From Gemmatimonadetes bacterium 13_1_20CM_4_69_16 (GTDB taxonomy: Bacteria > Gemmatimonadota > Gemmatimonadetes > Gemmatimonadales > GWC2-71-9): a stretch of DNA of 64,000 bases. Below the pieces are notes generated by a model. It searched no databases. It was not told the DNA's origin and worked only from the letters and a program-made list of their open reading frames with translations. The translations under genes were made by a program, and so were the position numbers. Below, piece after piece: positions 1-8,021 of this stretch; the stretch's first letter is position 1; each line of letters begins with the position of its first letter. Where the stretch lies: assembly GCA_001919865.1 (NCBI GenBank), contig MNIR01000052.1, positions 1-64,000 on the forward strand. The letters run 5' to 3'.

Positions 1-10
1 GGATGCGGTC

Positions 11-931
11 TTGGCGGCCGGAGCGCTACGCGAGCAGGTGTCGGTGACCGGCCCGCTGGGGGCGCCGGTGGCGGGCGTGCTGGGCTGGGTCGACCCCGAA
101 ACCGCGATCTTCGAGAGCGCCACGGCGTGCGGCATCGCCCTGCTTCGGCCTGACCAGCTCGACCCGCTGCGCACCACGACCCGCGGCGTCGGGGAGCTGA
201 TCTGGGAGGCGGGGGAGCGGGGGGCCAAGGTAGTGGTCGTCGGGTTGGGTGGCTCGGCCACGGTCGATGGCGGCACGGGCGCGGCGCGCGGGCTGGGATG
301 GACGTTCCGGGACGCGCGGGGGGAAGCGTTGCCAGAGGGCGGGGGCACACTCGCGCAGCTAGCGGACATGGGCGGCGGTTGGGGCGTCCCGGCACAGGTG
401 CTCGCGCTGACGGACGTGAATACGCCGCTGATCGGCGCGCACGGGGCGGCGCCGGTGTTTGCCCCGCAAAAAGGTGCGGGCCCCGAAGGGGTGAAGCTCC
501 TGTCCCGTGGGCTCGAGCGCCTGGCGGAGTTGATGGGGCGCCATGGTCGGCCGGAGCTCGGGACCCTTCCCGGTGGCGGTGCCGCCGGCGGGCTCGGCGC
601 GGGCCTCGCGTTCTTCGCCAAGGCCCGGCTGGTGCCGGGAGCCGCGTGGGTGCTGGAACGCGTTGGCTTCGACGCCGCACTTGCCAAGGCGGATTTCGTC
701 GTCACCGGCGAAGGCGCCTTCGACCGGACGTCGCTCGCGGGCAAGGCCTCGGGGGAGGTGGTCCGGCGCGCGCAGGCCGCGAAGAAGCGCGTCGCCGTGG
801 TGGCGGGGAAAGTCGAAGGCCTGATCGGCATCCACGCGCTCGACGGGGAGGGACGGATGCTGGATGCCGCGGGGATCGCCGAGCTCGCCGAGCGCGCGGC
901 CCGCCAGGCATTCGGGTTGCCACTGCCCTAG
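11..931 (+). CDS. Glycerate kinase (type 1 family), 5' end probably truncated by window edge
   Basis: ORF with VVVVGLGGSATVDGGTGAARGLGW and FVVTGEGAFDRTSLAGKASGEV, typical of glycerate kinase. Confidence 0.85.
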   Translation: MAAGALREQVSVTGPLGAPVAGVLGWVDPETAIFESATACGIALLRPDQLDPLRTTTRGVGELIWEAGERGAKVVVVGLGGSATVDGGTGAARGLGWTFRDARGEALPEGGGTLAQLADMGGGWGVPAQVLALTDVNTPLIGAHGAAPVFAPQKGAGPEGVKLLSRGLERLAELMGRHGRPELGTLPGGGAAGGLGAGLAFFAKARLVPGAAWVLERVGFDAALAKADFVVTGEGAFDRTSLAGKASGEVVRRAQAAKKRVAVVAGKVEGLIGIHALDGEGRMLDAAGIAELAERAARQAFGLPLP

Positions 932-956
932 CGGCCGGTCTATCTTCCGCCCCTCT

Positions 957-2294
957 ATGCTCCCAACGGACCATCTGATGGAGAAGCTCGTGTCGCTCGC
1001 CAAGCGACGCGGCTTCGTGTTTCAATCGTCGGAGATCTACGGCGGCCTCGGGTCCGTGTGGGACTACGGGCCGCTCGGCGTCGAGCTCAAGAAGAACATC
1101 AAGGAGCGCTGGTGGCGCTCGCTGGTTCACGAGCGCGACGACATCGAGGGCCTCGATGCCGCCATCTTGATGCACCCCAAGGTATGGGAGGCGTCGGGGC
1201 ACGTCGCGGGATTCACCGATCCGCTGGTCGACTGCAAGCATTGCAAGAACCGGTTCCGCGCGGACGACCCCCGCATCAAGGGCACCCCCGGCGAGCCTAC
1301 CGCGCAGTGTCCAGTATGCGGGAGCAAGGGGACCCTCACCGCCCCGCGCATGTTCAATCTCATGTTCAAGACGTTCATGGGCCCCGTCGAGGAGGCCGCG
1401 GCCGTCGTCTACCTGCGGCCGGAGACGGCGCAGGGGATCTACGTCAACTTTCTCAATGTGCTGCAGTCGTCCCGGCAGAAGGTCCCGTTCGGCATCGCCC
1501 AGATCGGCAAGGCGTTCCGCAACGAGATCACGCCCGGAAACTTTACGTTCCGGACCCGGGAGTTCGAGCAGATGGAGATGCAGTTCTTCGTGAAGCCGGG
1601 GACGGACCAGGAGTGGTTCGAGTTCTGGCGCCAGGAGCGGATGAAGTGGCTGGTCGGCCTCGGGATCCGACCGGCGAAGCTGCGGTTTCACCAACACACG
1701 AAGGACGAGCTCGCCCACTATGCCAAGGATGCATACGACATCCAGTACGAGTTTCCCTTCGGCTGGCAGGAGTTCGAGGGCATTCACAACCGCACCAACT
1801 TCGACCTGTCGCGGCATCAGGAGTACTCCGGCAAGAAACTCGAGTACCTGGACGCGGCGACGAACGAGCGCTTCATCCCGTACGTGGTGGAGACGTCGGC
1901 CGGCGCCGACCGCACGACGCTGGTCGTGATGGCGGACGCCTATCACGAGGAGGACGTGGAAGGCGAGAAGCGGGTGGTGCTGCGCGTTCATCCGGCCATC
2001 GCGCCGCTCAAGGCGGCCGTGTTCCCGCTGGTCAACAAGGATGGCATGCCCGACCTGGCGCGCCGCATCTACGACGACCTGCGCAGACACTTCAACGCTT
2101 TCTTCGACGACGGCGGCTCGATCGGCCGACGCTACCGGCGGCAAGACGAGGCGGGGACGCCATTCGGCATCACCGTGGACGGCCAGACCACCCAGGACGG
2201 CACGGTCACAGTGCGGGACCGGGATACGCTGGTCCAGGTCCGCGTCGCGGCCGACGGGCTCGTGGGATACCTGGCCGAACGGTTACGGGGGTGA
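957..2294 (+). CDS. glyS: Glycyl-tRNA synthetase (dimeric, eukaryote/archaeal-like type)
   Basis: MEKLVSLAKRRGFVFQSSEIYGGLGSVWDYGPLGVELKKNIK...RPETAQGIYVNF...GKAFRNEI; start ATG at 957. Confidence 0.95.
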   Translation: MLPTDHLMEKLVSLAKRRGFVFQSSEIYGGLGSVWDYGPLGVELKKNIKERWWRSLVHERDDIEGLDAAILMHPKVWEASGHVAGFTDPLVDCKHCKNRFRADDPRIKGTPGEPTAQCPVCGSKGTLTAPRMFNLMFKTFMGPVEEAAAVVYLRPETAQGIYVNFLNVLQSSRQKVPFGIAQIGKAFRNEITPGNFTFRTREFEQMEMQFFVKPGTDQEWFEFWRQERMKWLVGLGIRPAKLRFHQHTKDELAHYAKDAYDIQYEFPFGWQEFEGIHNRTNFDLSRHQEYSGKKLEYLDAATNERFIPYVVETSAGADRTTLVVMADAYHEEDVEGEKRVVLRVHPAIAPLKAAVFPLVNKDGMPDLARRIYDDLRRHFNAFFDDGGSIGRRYRRQDEAGTPFGITVDGQTTQDGTVTVRDRDTLVQVRVAADGLVGYLAERLRG

Positions 2295-2297
2295 TGT

Positions 2298-2377
2298 CAA
2301 CGCGGAAGTCGGAACGCGGAACGCGGAACAGATTTTCGCCCCTCCGCTCCGCGTTCACACTTCCGCGTTCCGCGTTT
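2298..2377. repeat. Heptad-word inverted-repeat element A (AACGCGG words)
   Basis: AACGCGGAACGCGGAA at 2313-2328 and its perfect reverse complement at 2361-2376, 32-nt loop; extra degenerate heptads on the left arm. Confidence 0.85.
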
Positions 2378-2387
2378 GGGCAGGGCC

Positions 2388-3083
2388 GTGCGGCTGGATG
2401 ACTTCCGCCAGCTCGTCGACGGGCTCGCCCGCGACGTACCCGCCCAATTCTCGGACGGCATCGTCGCCATCGAAGTGAGTCCCAAGAGTCTGCCCCATCC
2501 CCTGCGCGGCGACGTCTACACCCTGGGCGAGTGCATCCCGCTCGACTGGAGCGGCGGCGGCGCCGACCTGCAGTCGCGCGTCGTGCTGTATCACGGCTCG
2601 TTCGCCGCCCTCGCCCGGCTGGGCGACTTCGACTGGCGCGCGGAGGCGTGGGAGACGCTCGCGCACGAGCTGCGGCACCACCTCGAGTGGCGCGCCAACA
2701 CCGGGGCACTCGAGGCGTACGATTGGGCGGCAGAGGAGAACTTCAAGCGCCACGAGGGCGAGGCGTTCGATGCCGGGTTCTACCGCTCGGGCGAACGGAT
2801 CGATGCGGGCATCTGGAAGGTCGATGACGACATGTTCATGGAGCGGAAGGGGCGCAGCGGGAAGGAGGACGGGCTGGACGTGGTGTGGCACGGGCGTCGT
2901 TACCGAGTGCGGCCGCCCGCCGGTCTGCGGCCCCCAGCGTTCCTCGTGCTCCAGGGACTCGCCGAGCCGCCGCCCGGGGATGCGGTCCTGGTGCTGCCGC
3001 GCCGCGCCACGTTGTTGGACCTCGTCCGCAGGGCGCTCCCAGCCACACAGCGAACGGTCACGGCGCAGCCGCTCGATGGCTAA
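2388..3083 (+). CDS. Zinicin-like metallopeptidase family protein
   Basis: HELRHHLEWRAN (HExxH-type) motif; possible TTG start at 2376 or GTG at 2388. Confidence 0.6.
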   Translation: MRLDDFRQLVDGLARDVPAQFSDGIVAIEVSPKSLPHPLRGDVYTLGECIPLDWSGGGADLQSRVVLYHGSFAALARLGDFDWRAEAWETLAHELRHHLEWRANTGALEAYDWAAEENFKRHEGEAFDAGFYRSGERIDAGIWKVDDDMFMERKGRSGKEDGLDVVWHGRRYRVRPPAGLRPPAFLVLQGLAEPPPGDAVLVLPRRATLLDLVRRALPATQRTVTAQPLDG

Positions 3084-3387
3084 GCGCGTCGTGCTCGCGA
3101 CGCGGGACCTGGTGTTCCGCTCGAAGCTCGCGGCCGTCGTGACGGCGGGCGGGGGACGGCTGACGCAGGATGCGAAGGATTGCGATCTGGCGGTCGTCGA
3201 GATCGCCGCTCCCCCGGCTCGCGCGCTGGATGACATCCGGGCGCTGGTCGCGGGCGGGGTCCCGGTACTCGCGTTCGGGTCGCACGTCGCGGCTGACCTG
3301 CTGCGCGCCGCGCGCGAGGCCGGCGCGACGGCGGTGCCCAACTCAGCGATCGTGGAGCGGCTACGGGAACTGCTGGAAGAAAAATAA
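3076..3387 (+). CDS. Small response-regulator-receiver-like protein
   Basis: ORF MAKRVVLATRDLVFRSKLAAVVTAGG...DLAVVEI...GVPVLAFGSHV; CheY-like alternation, by eye. Confidence 0.45.
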   Translation: MAKRVVLATRDLVFRSKLAAVVTAGGGRLTQDAKDCDLAVVEIAAPPARALDDIRALVAGGVPVLAFGSHVAADLLRAAREAGATAVPNSAIVERLRELLEEK

Positions 3388-3409
3388 GGGGCGCACCCGC
3401 TGCGCCCCT
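3387..3409. repeat. GGGGCGCA...TGCGCCCC hairpin overlapping stop codon
   Basis: AGGGGCGCA (3387-3395), CCCGC loop, TGCGCCCCT (3401-3409). Confidence 0.7.
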
Positions 3410-3441
3410 ACCGGCCTGTACAGCTGCGACGTCCAGACCGC

Positions 3442-3912
3442 CTACTTCGATGTGACCTGTACCGCGATCTGCCGCGGCTTCGCCTTCTCGACCTTCGGCA
3501 GGGTCACCGTCAGCACGCCGTTCTCATAGGTTGCCTTGATGGCGTTGGCATCGACGGTGCTGGGCAGCGTGAAGCTGCGCTCGAAGGTGCCGTAAGTCCG
3601 CTCGTAGCGATGTACCCGCTCCGCGCGCTCTTCGGCAACCTGTTCCTTGGTCCCGTGAATCGTGAGGACGTTGTTCTCGAGGGAGATCTTGACGTTCTCC
3701 GGCATCACGCCCGGAAGCTCGGTCATGATGCGGATCGCGTCAGCCTCCTCGACGATGTCCACCGGCGGCACCCACGAGGCGGCGGCGCTGTCGCGCAGCT
3801 GCCAATCGGACCCGGTCAGAGAGTCGCTCAACAGCCGGTTCAGCCTGTTGCTCAAACCGACGAAGTCCACCGCGAAGGGGTCTCTCGTCGAATTGCGAGT
3901 GGTGAGGAACAT
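3442..3912 (-). CDS. Hsp20/alpha-crystallin small heat shock protein
   Basis: WVPPVDIVEEADAIRIMTELPGVMPENVKISLENNVLTIHG...ATYENGVLTVTLPK. Confidence 0.93.
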   Translation of the reverse strand: MFLTTRNSTRDPFAVDFVGLSNRLNRLLSDSLTGSDWQLRDSAAASWVPPVDIVEEADAIRIMTELPGVMPENVKISLENNVLTIHGTKEQVAEERAERVHRYERTYGTFERSFTLPSTVDANAIKATYENGVLTVTLPKVEKAKPRQIAVQVTSK

Positions 3913-4135
3913 ACTTCATCGCCTCCTTTGACGTTGCGTTCGGTTGAGGCCCGTCGCCTCGCCCGCGCGTCCAAGCAACCGGTGTGCCATCCCACGGGCC
4001 CCGCGGCTTGCCGGGATGGCAAGTCGGGCTGCCTCCTGTGACGGTGGCTTGTCAGGATGGCGGAGTCTCGCGCGAGGCGGGGGTGCCAGGGGGGCCGTCG
4101 GAGCCCTATCTTTACGCCTCCCCGAGGGATTGCCG

Positions 4136-5233
4136 ATGATGAAGTCCGCTATCGCCCTGCTCGTCGCCGCCCTGGGAGGGGCGGCGGCAGATGCCCCACC
4201 CGGCTACCGCATCTTCGTTTCGAGCGAGTCGGGAGACGTGGTCACGCAGCTGACGTGGGACGGCACGACGTTCCGGACGGTGAAGGTAGTGCCGGTCGGC
4301 ATCATGCCGGCCGACATCGACGGCCCGCACAACGTGACCATCTCGCCCGACGGGAAGTACTGGTATGTGACCATCGCGCACGGCACGCCGTACGGCACGC
4401 TGTGGAAGATGGCGGTGGACGGGGACACGCTGGTGGGGAGGGCGCCCGTCGAGATGTTCCCCACGACCATTTCGCTCACGCCTGACGGCGAACTCGCGTT
4501 CGTCGCCAACTCCGACTTCCACGGGGACCATCCGCGCATGAACGTGGTCTCCATCATTTACACGCCGCAGATGCTCACCCTCACGAACCTCCGAGCGTGC
4601 GACATGCCGCACGGCGTGAAGGTGAACCACGCCGGGACGAAGGTCTACGTGACCTGTATGAACTCGGACGAAGTGCTGGAGATCGACCGGGCCGCGCTCG
4701 CGATCACGCGGCGCCACAAGACGGGGCCGGGCATGCTGCCGCAGCCGGTGCCGATGAAGATGGGGCACAGCGGGGCGGAAGGAGCGACGCTGCACGACGC
4801 GTGCATGCCCACCTTCGTGTCGGTCTCGCTGGACGACACCCGGTTATACGTCGCCTGCAACCACAGCGACGAACTGATGGTGCTCGACGCGGCGACGCTC
4901 GACCTGGTGAAGGCGGTCGCGACCGGGCACGGGGCCTATAACGTGGAGCCCTCGCCCGACGGGAAGTGGGTCATCGTGACCAACAAGAAGGACCAGAGCG
5001 TTTCGCTCATCGACGCGGTCACGCTCACGGAGGCCGGCCGCATTGCCACCGCCAAGCCGTTCCCGCACGGTGTCGCCTATTCACCCGACAGCCGTTACGC
5101 CTTCATCTCTCAGGAGAGCAAGGGGGTGGATCCCGGCGCGGTGACCGTGATCGACCTGGAAACGAAGACCGCGGTGGCGAGCGTCGCCGTTCCGCTCCAG
5201 CCGACCGGAATCACGATCCTGCGCCGGCCGTGA
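4136..5233 (+). CDS. Secreted YncE/YVTN-type beta-propeller protein
   Basis: Signal peptide plus repeated SPDGKYWYVT / SLDDTRLYVACN / SPDGKWVIVTN / SPDSRYAFISQ blades. Confidence 0.8.
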   Translation: MMKSAIALLVAALGGAAADAPPGYRIFVSSESGDVVTQLTWDGTTFRTVKVVPVGIMPADIDGPHNVTISPDGKYWYVTIAHGTPYGTLWKMAVDGDTLVGRAPVEMFPTTISLTPDGELAFVANSDFHGDHPRMNVVSIIYTPQMLTLTNLRACDMPHGVKVNHAGTKVYVTCMNSDEVLEIDRAALAITRRHKTGPGMLPQPVPMKMGHSGAEGATLHDACMPTFVSVSLDDTRLYVACNHSDELMVLDAATLDLVKAVATGHGAYNVEPSPDGKWVIVTNKKDQSVSLIDAVTLTEAGRIATAKPFPHGVAYSPDSRYAFISQESKGVDPGAVTVIDLETKTAVASVAVPLQPTGITILRRP

Positions 5234-5547
5234 CGCATACCGCTACGGTGGCGCTGGCCACGCAAGAGGTGCTCGAGCGGGCCAAGCGGTTTTTTGCCGA
5301 GCGGATTCCCCACGTGGCCGCGTTCGTGGAGCGGGAGGGCCCGGGCTTCCTGGTGCTGCGCGGCCAAGGGGGGGAAGAAGTGGTGTTCAGCGTGCGGGCG
5401 GACGGGGGGCCCCGGGGGGCCGGAGGGGGCGGGGGGGGCGGGGGGGGCGGTCTCACGCAGGTGCGGGCATCGACCCTGTTCTTCGACCAAGCGGTGGACC
5501 GGTTCTTCTCGACCCTGCCGCTTGCCTCCGGCGTGGTGGTCGCATGA
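5230..5547 (+). CDS. Hypothetical protein with a 10-residue poly-Gly tract
   Basis: GTG start overlaps previous stop; ...RADGGPRGAGGGGGGGGGGLTQVRASTLFFDQAVDRFF. Confidence 0.6.
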   Translation: MTHTATVALATQEVLERAKRFFAERIPHVAAFVEREGPGFLVLRGQGGEEVVFSVRADGGPRGAGGGGGGGGGGLTQVRASTLFFDQAVDRFFSTLPLASGVVVA

Positions 5548-5819
5548 CGGCGGTGGAGGCGCGCATCCCGGTTCGCGTGATGGTGACCGACGTGTGGGAC
5601 CAGATTCCGCTCGCGGTCGCGCCCACGACCACCGTCGCCGAGTTGAAGCGCCAGGCCCTCACCGAGGCGTTGAAACGGGACGGCATCCCGCTGCGGGACT
5701 ACGTCGTCAAGTTCAGGGGAGCGCAGGTGCTGGATGAGGGGACGACCCTCGCGGCGCTCGGCGCCGGTCCCAACTCCCCTTTCATCGTCCTGCCCGCGCG
5801 TCGCCAGCCGGTGCGATGA
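5544..5819 (+). CDS. Small ubiquitin-like (beta-grasp) fold protein
   Basis: PVRVMVTDVWDQIPLAVAPTTTVAELKRQALTEAL...YVVKFRGAQVLDEGTTLAALGAGPNSPFIVLP has the Ubl layout; by-eye assignment. Confidence 0.55.
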   Translation: MTAVEARIPVRVMVTDVWDQIPLAVAPTTTVAELKRQALTEALKRDGIPLRDYVVKFRGAQVLDEGTTLAALGAGPNSPFIVLPARRQPVR

Positions 5820-6082
5820 AGCCCTTCAGCCGGGTGCTCACCCTGCTGGCCGTCGCGTGCCTCGCGCTCGATGCCCTGCTGCTGCTCTACTCGGGCCTCA
5901 GTCTCGGGCGTCCTGTGCTGATCGTGGGCGGCGTCGCCTGTGGCATCGCCGCCGTGCTCGTCGTGCTTGGCTGGCGCCGCTACCGGCGCGCCATGGCTGA
6001 GCTCGAGCAGGCGCGGCGCGAGATGCGGGCGGAGGTGGAATCCATCCGAGCGCTGCTGCACAGCAGGCACTCGTCCAGCTAG
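5816..6082 (+). CDS. Small membrane protein, two TM segments plus charged C-terminal helix
   Basis: VLTLLAVACLALDALLLLYSGLSLG and VLIVGGVACGIAAVLVVLGW; overlaps preceding stop. Confidence 0.6.
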   Translation: MKPFSRVLTLLAVACLALDALLLLYSGLSLGRPVLIVGGVACGIAAVLVVLGWRRYRRAMAELEQARREMRAEVESIRALLHSRHSSS

Positions 6083-6982
6083 ATGGTGGGTGTCGTCTTT
6101 CACCCCGCCTGCCAACGCCATGACCCGGGCCTCGGACATCCCGAGCGCCCCGACCGCATCGTCGCGCTGCTCGCGGCGCTGCGCGCACCCGAGATGGCCT
6201 CCGCCGTAGAATGGTGCGAGGCGCGGCCCGCGACGCGGGAGGCGCTCGAGCGGGTCCATTCCGCACGCTACCTGGACGGCCTCGAGCGGCTGGCGCGCCA
6301 GGGCGGCGGTGCGCTCGATGCGGACACCGTGATGGGCGCCGACAGCTGGGACGCGGCGGTCGCCGCGGCCGGCGTGGCCATCGGCGCCGTGGAGCGCGGC
6401 ATCGCGACCGGGACCGCCTTCGGCGCCACCCGGCCGCCCGGGCACCACGCCTTGGCGGCGCGCGCGATGGGGTTCTGTTTCATCAACAACGTCGTCGTCG
6501 CCGCGCGCCATGCGCAGCAGCTCGACCAGCCGCGCGTGCTGATCGTGGACTGGGATGTGCACCACGGGAACGGCACGCAGGCCTTAGTGGAGCACGATCC
6601 CTCCATCCGCTACGTCTCGATCCATCAGTACCCCTGGTATCCCGGGACCGGCGCCGAGGACGAGCGTGGCGTGGGCAACATCTTCAACGTCCCGCGCCCG
6701 CCGGGCTTGCCGCGCGGCCAGTACGTCGGCGATCTGCTGGCGGCGGTGGACGCCGCGATCGACGCGTGGCCGCCCGATCTACTCCTCGTATCCGCCGGGT
6801 TCGACTCGCTCCAGGGCGACCCGCTGGGCGGCTTCACGCTCGAGCCGGAGGACATGGCGCAGTGGACCGCGCGGTTGCGGGAGCGCGTCGCCCCGGCGCC
6901 GGTGGTGGGGGTGCTCGAAGGCGGCTACCGGCTCGACCTCATCGCGGCAGGCGCGTGCGCTCACGTGCGCGCGCTCGCCTGA
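6083..6982 (+). CDS. Histone deacetylase family (class II/AcuC-like) deacetylase
   Basis: FHPACQRHDPGLGHPERPDRI, RPPGHHA, VDWDVHHGNGTQ, SAGFDSLQGDPLGG. Confidence 0.93.
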   Translation: MVGVVFHPACQRHDPGLGHPERPDRIVALLAALRAPEMASAVEWCEARPATREALERVHSARYLDGLERLARQGGGALDADTVMGADSWDAAVAAAGVAIGAVERGIATGTAFGATRPPGHHALAARAMGFCFINNVVVAARHAQQLDQPRVLIVDWDVHHGNGTQALVEHDPSIRYVSIHQYPWYPGTGAEDERGVGNIFNVPRPPGLPRGQYVGDLLAAVDAAIDAWPPDLLLVSAGFDSLQGDPLGGFTLEPEDMAQWTARLRERVAPAPVVGVLEGGYRLDLIAAGACAHVRALA

Positions 6983-6997
6983 CCCGGGGGGGGGGGC

Positions 6998-8020
6998 ATG
7001 TCGCTGCGCCTCGCCGCCGAAGTCCTGGCCCTGAAGACGACGCACCCCTTCGTAATCGCGCGAGGCGGCGGAGACGATTATCGCGTCGTCTGGGTCCGGC
7101 TTACCGACTCGGACGGTGTGGAGGGGTGGGGCGAAGCCGATCCCGCGAACTACTACGGCGAGACGGCGGACACGGTCCTCGCGAAACTACAGCTACTCGA
7201 GCCGCACCTGCCCAAGGACGCCTTCGACCTGGAAGCGGCGGAGGCTCGGTTCGCGCGGGTCGTGCCGAAGAACGGCGCCGCCCGGGCGGCGCTCTCCGCG
7301 GCGCTCCATGACTTGATGGGAAAGCGGCTCGGCCAGCCGCTGTGGCGACTCTGGGGTCTCGATCCCGCCAAGGCGCCGCGCTCTTCCTTCACCATCGGGA
7401 TCGACACCGCGGAGCGCATCCGGCTCAAGGTGGCGGAGGCGTCTGCCTATCCCATCCTCAAGATCAAGCTCGGGACCGATCGCGACGAGGAGATCCTGCG
7501 CACGATCCGGGACGCCACCGACAAGCCGCTCCGGGTAGACGCGAACGCCGGCTGGACGCGCGAACGGGCAATTGAGATGCTTCCTGTGCTGAAGGCGTAC
7601 GGGGTCGAGTTCGTGGAGCAGCCGCTGCCGCCCGAGGACCTGGAGGGGATCGCGGCCCTGCGCCGCCGGGGCGTCCTCCCCGTCGTCGTGGACGAGAGCT
7701 GCCTCGTCGCGGCTGATATCCCCCGCGTGGCGGACGCGGCCGACGGGATCAACATCAAGCTGGCGAAGTGCGGCTCGCTGCGGGAGGCGCTGCGGATGAT
7801 CGCTACCGCTCGGGCGCATGGGATGCTCGTGATGGTGGGATGCATGATCGAATCGTCGCTCGGCATCACCGCGGCGGCGCACTTCACCCCCCTCGTCGAC
7901 GCGGCGGACCTGGACGGCGCGGCGCTCACGGCGAACGACCCGTTCGTGGGCGCCACGATCGACGGTGGCCAGATCCGGCTCCCGACCGGAGCGGGGCTGG
8001 GAGTCCGGAGGCGGTCGTAG
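6998..8020 (+). CDS. Dipeptide (L-Ala-D/L-Glu) epimerase, enolase superfamily
   Basis: Enolase-superfamily layout: ILKIKLG, LRVDANAGWT, EQPLPPEDLEG, VVDESC, NIKLAKCG. Confidence 0.85.
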   Translation: MSLRLAAEVLALKTTHPFVIARGGGDDYRVVWVRLTDSDGVEGWGEADPANYYGETADTVLAKLQLLEPHLPKDAFDLEAAEARFARVVPKNGAARAALSAALHDLMGKRLGQPLWRLWGLDPAKAPRSSFTIGIDTAERIRLKVAEASAYPILKIKLGTDRDEEILRTIRDATDKPLRVDANAGWTRERAIEMLPVLKAYGVEFVEQPLPPEDLEGIAALRRRGVLPVVVDESCLVAADIPRVADAADGINIKLAKCGSLREALRMIATARAHGMLVMVGCMIESSLGITAAAHFTPLVDAADLDGAALTANDPFVGATIDGGQIRLPTGAGLGVRRRS

Positions 8021-8021
8021 G

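Noticed and set aside
801-820. GGGGAAAGTCG resembling the RNase P RNA signature
   Set aside because: Lies inside the conserved glycerate kinase frame and lacks the rest of the RNase P consensus.
5544-5819. Ubiquitin-like conjugation system (Ubl + JAMM)
   Set aside because: No C-terminal diglycine, no E1/E2-like ORF nearby, and the JAMM genes are about 40 kb away; kept only as a weak hypothesis.
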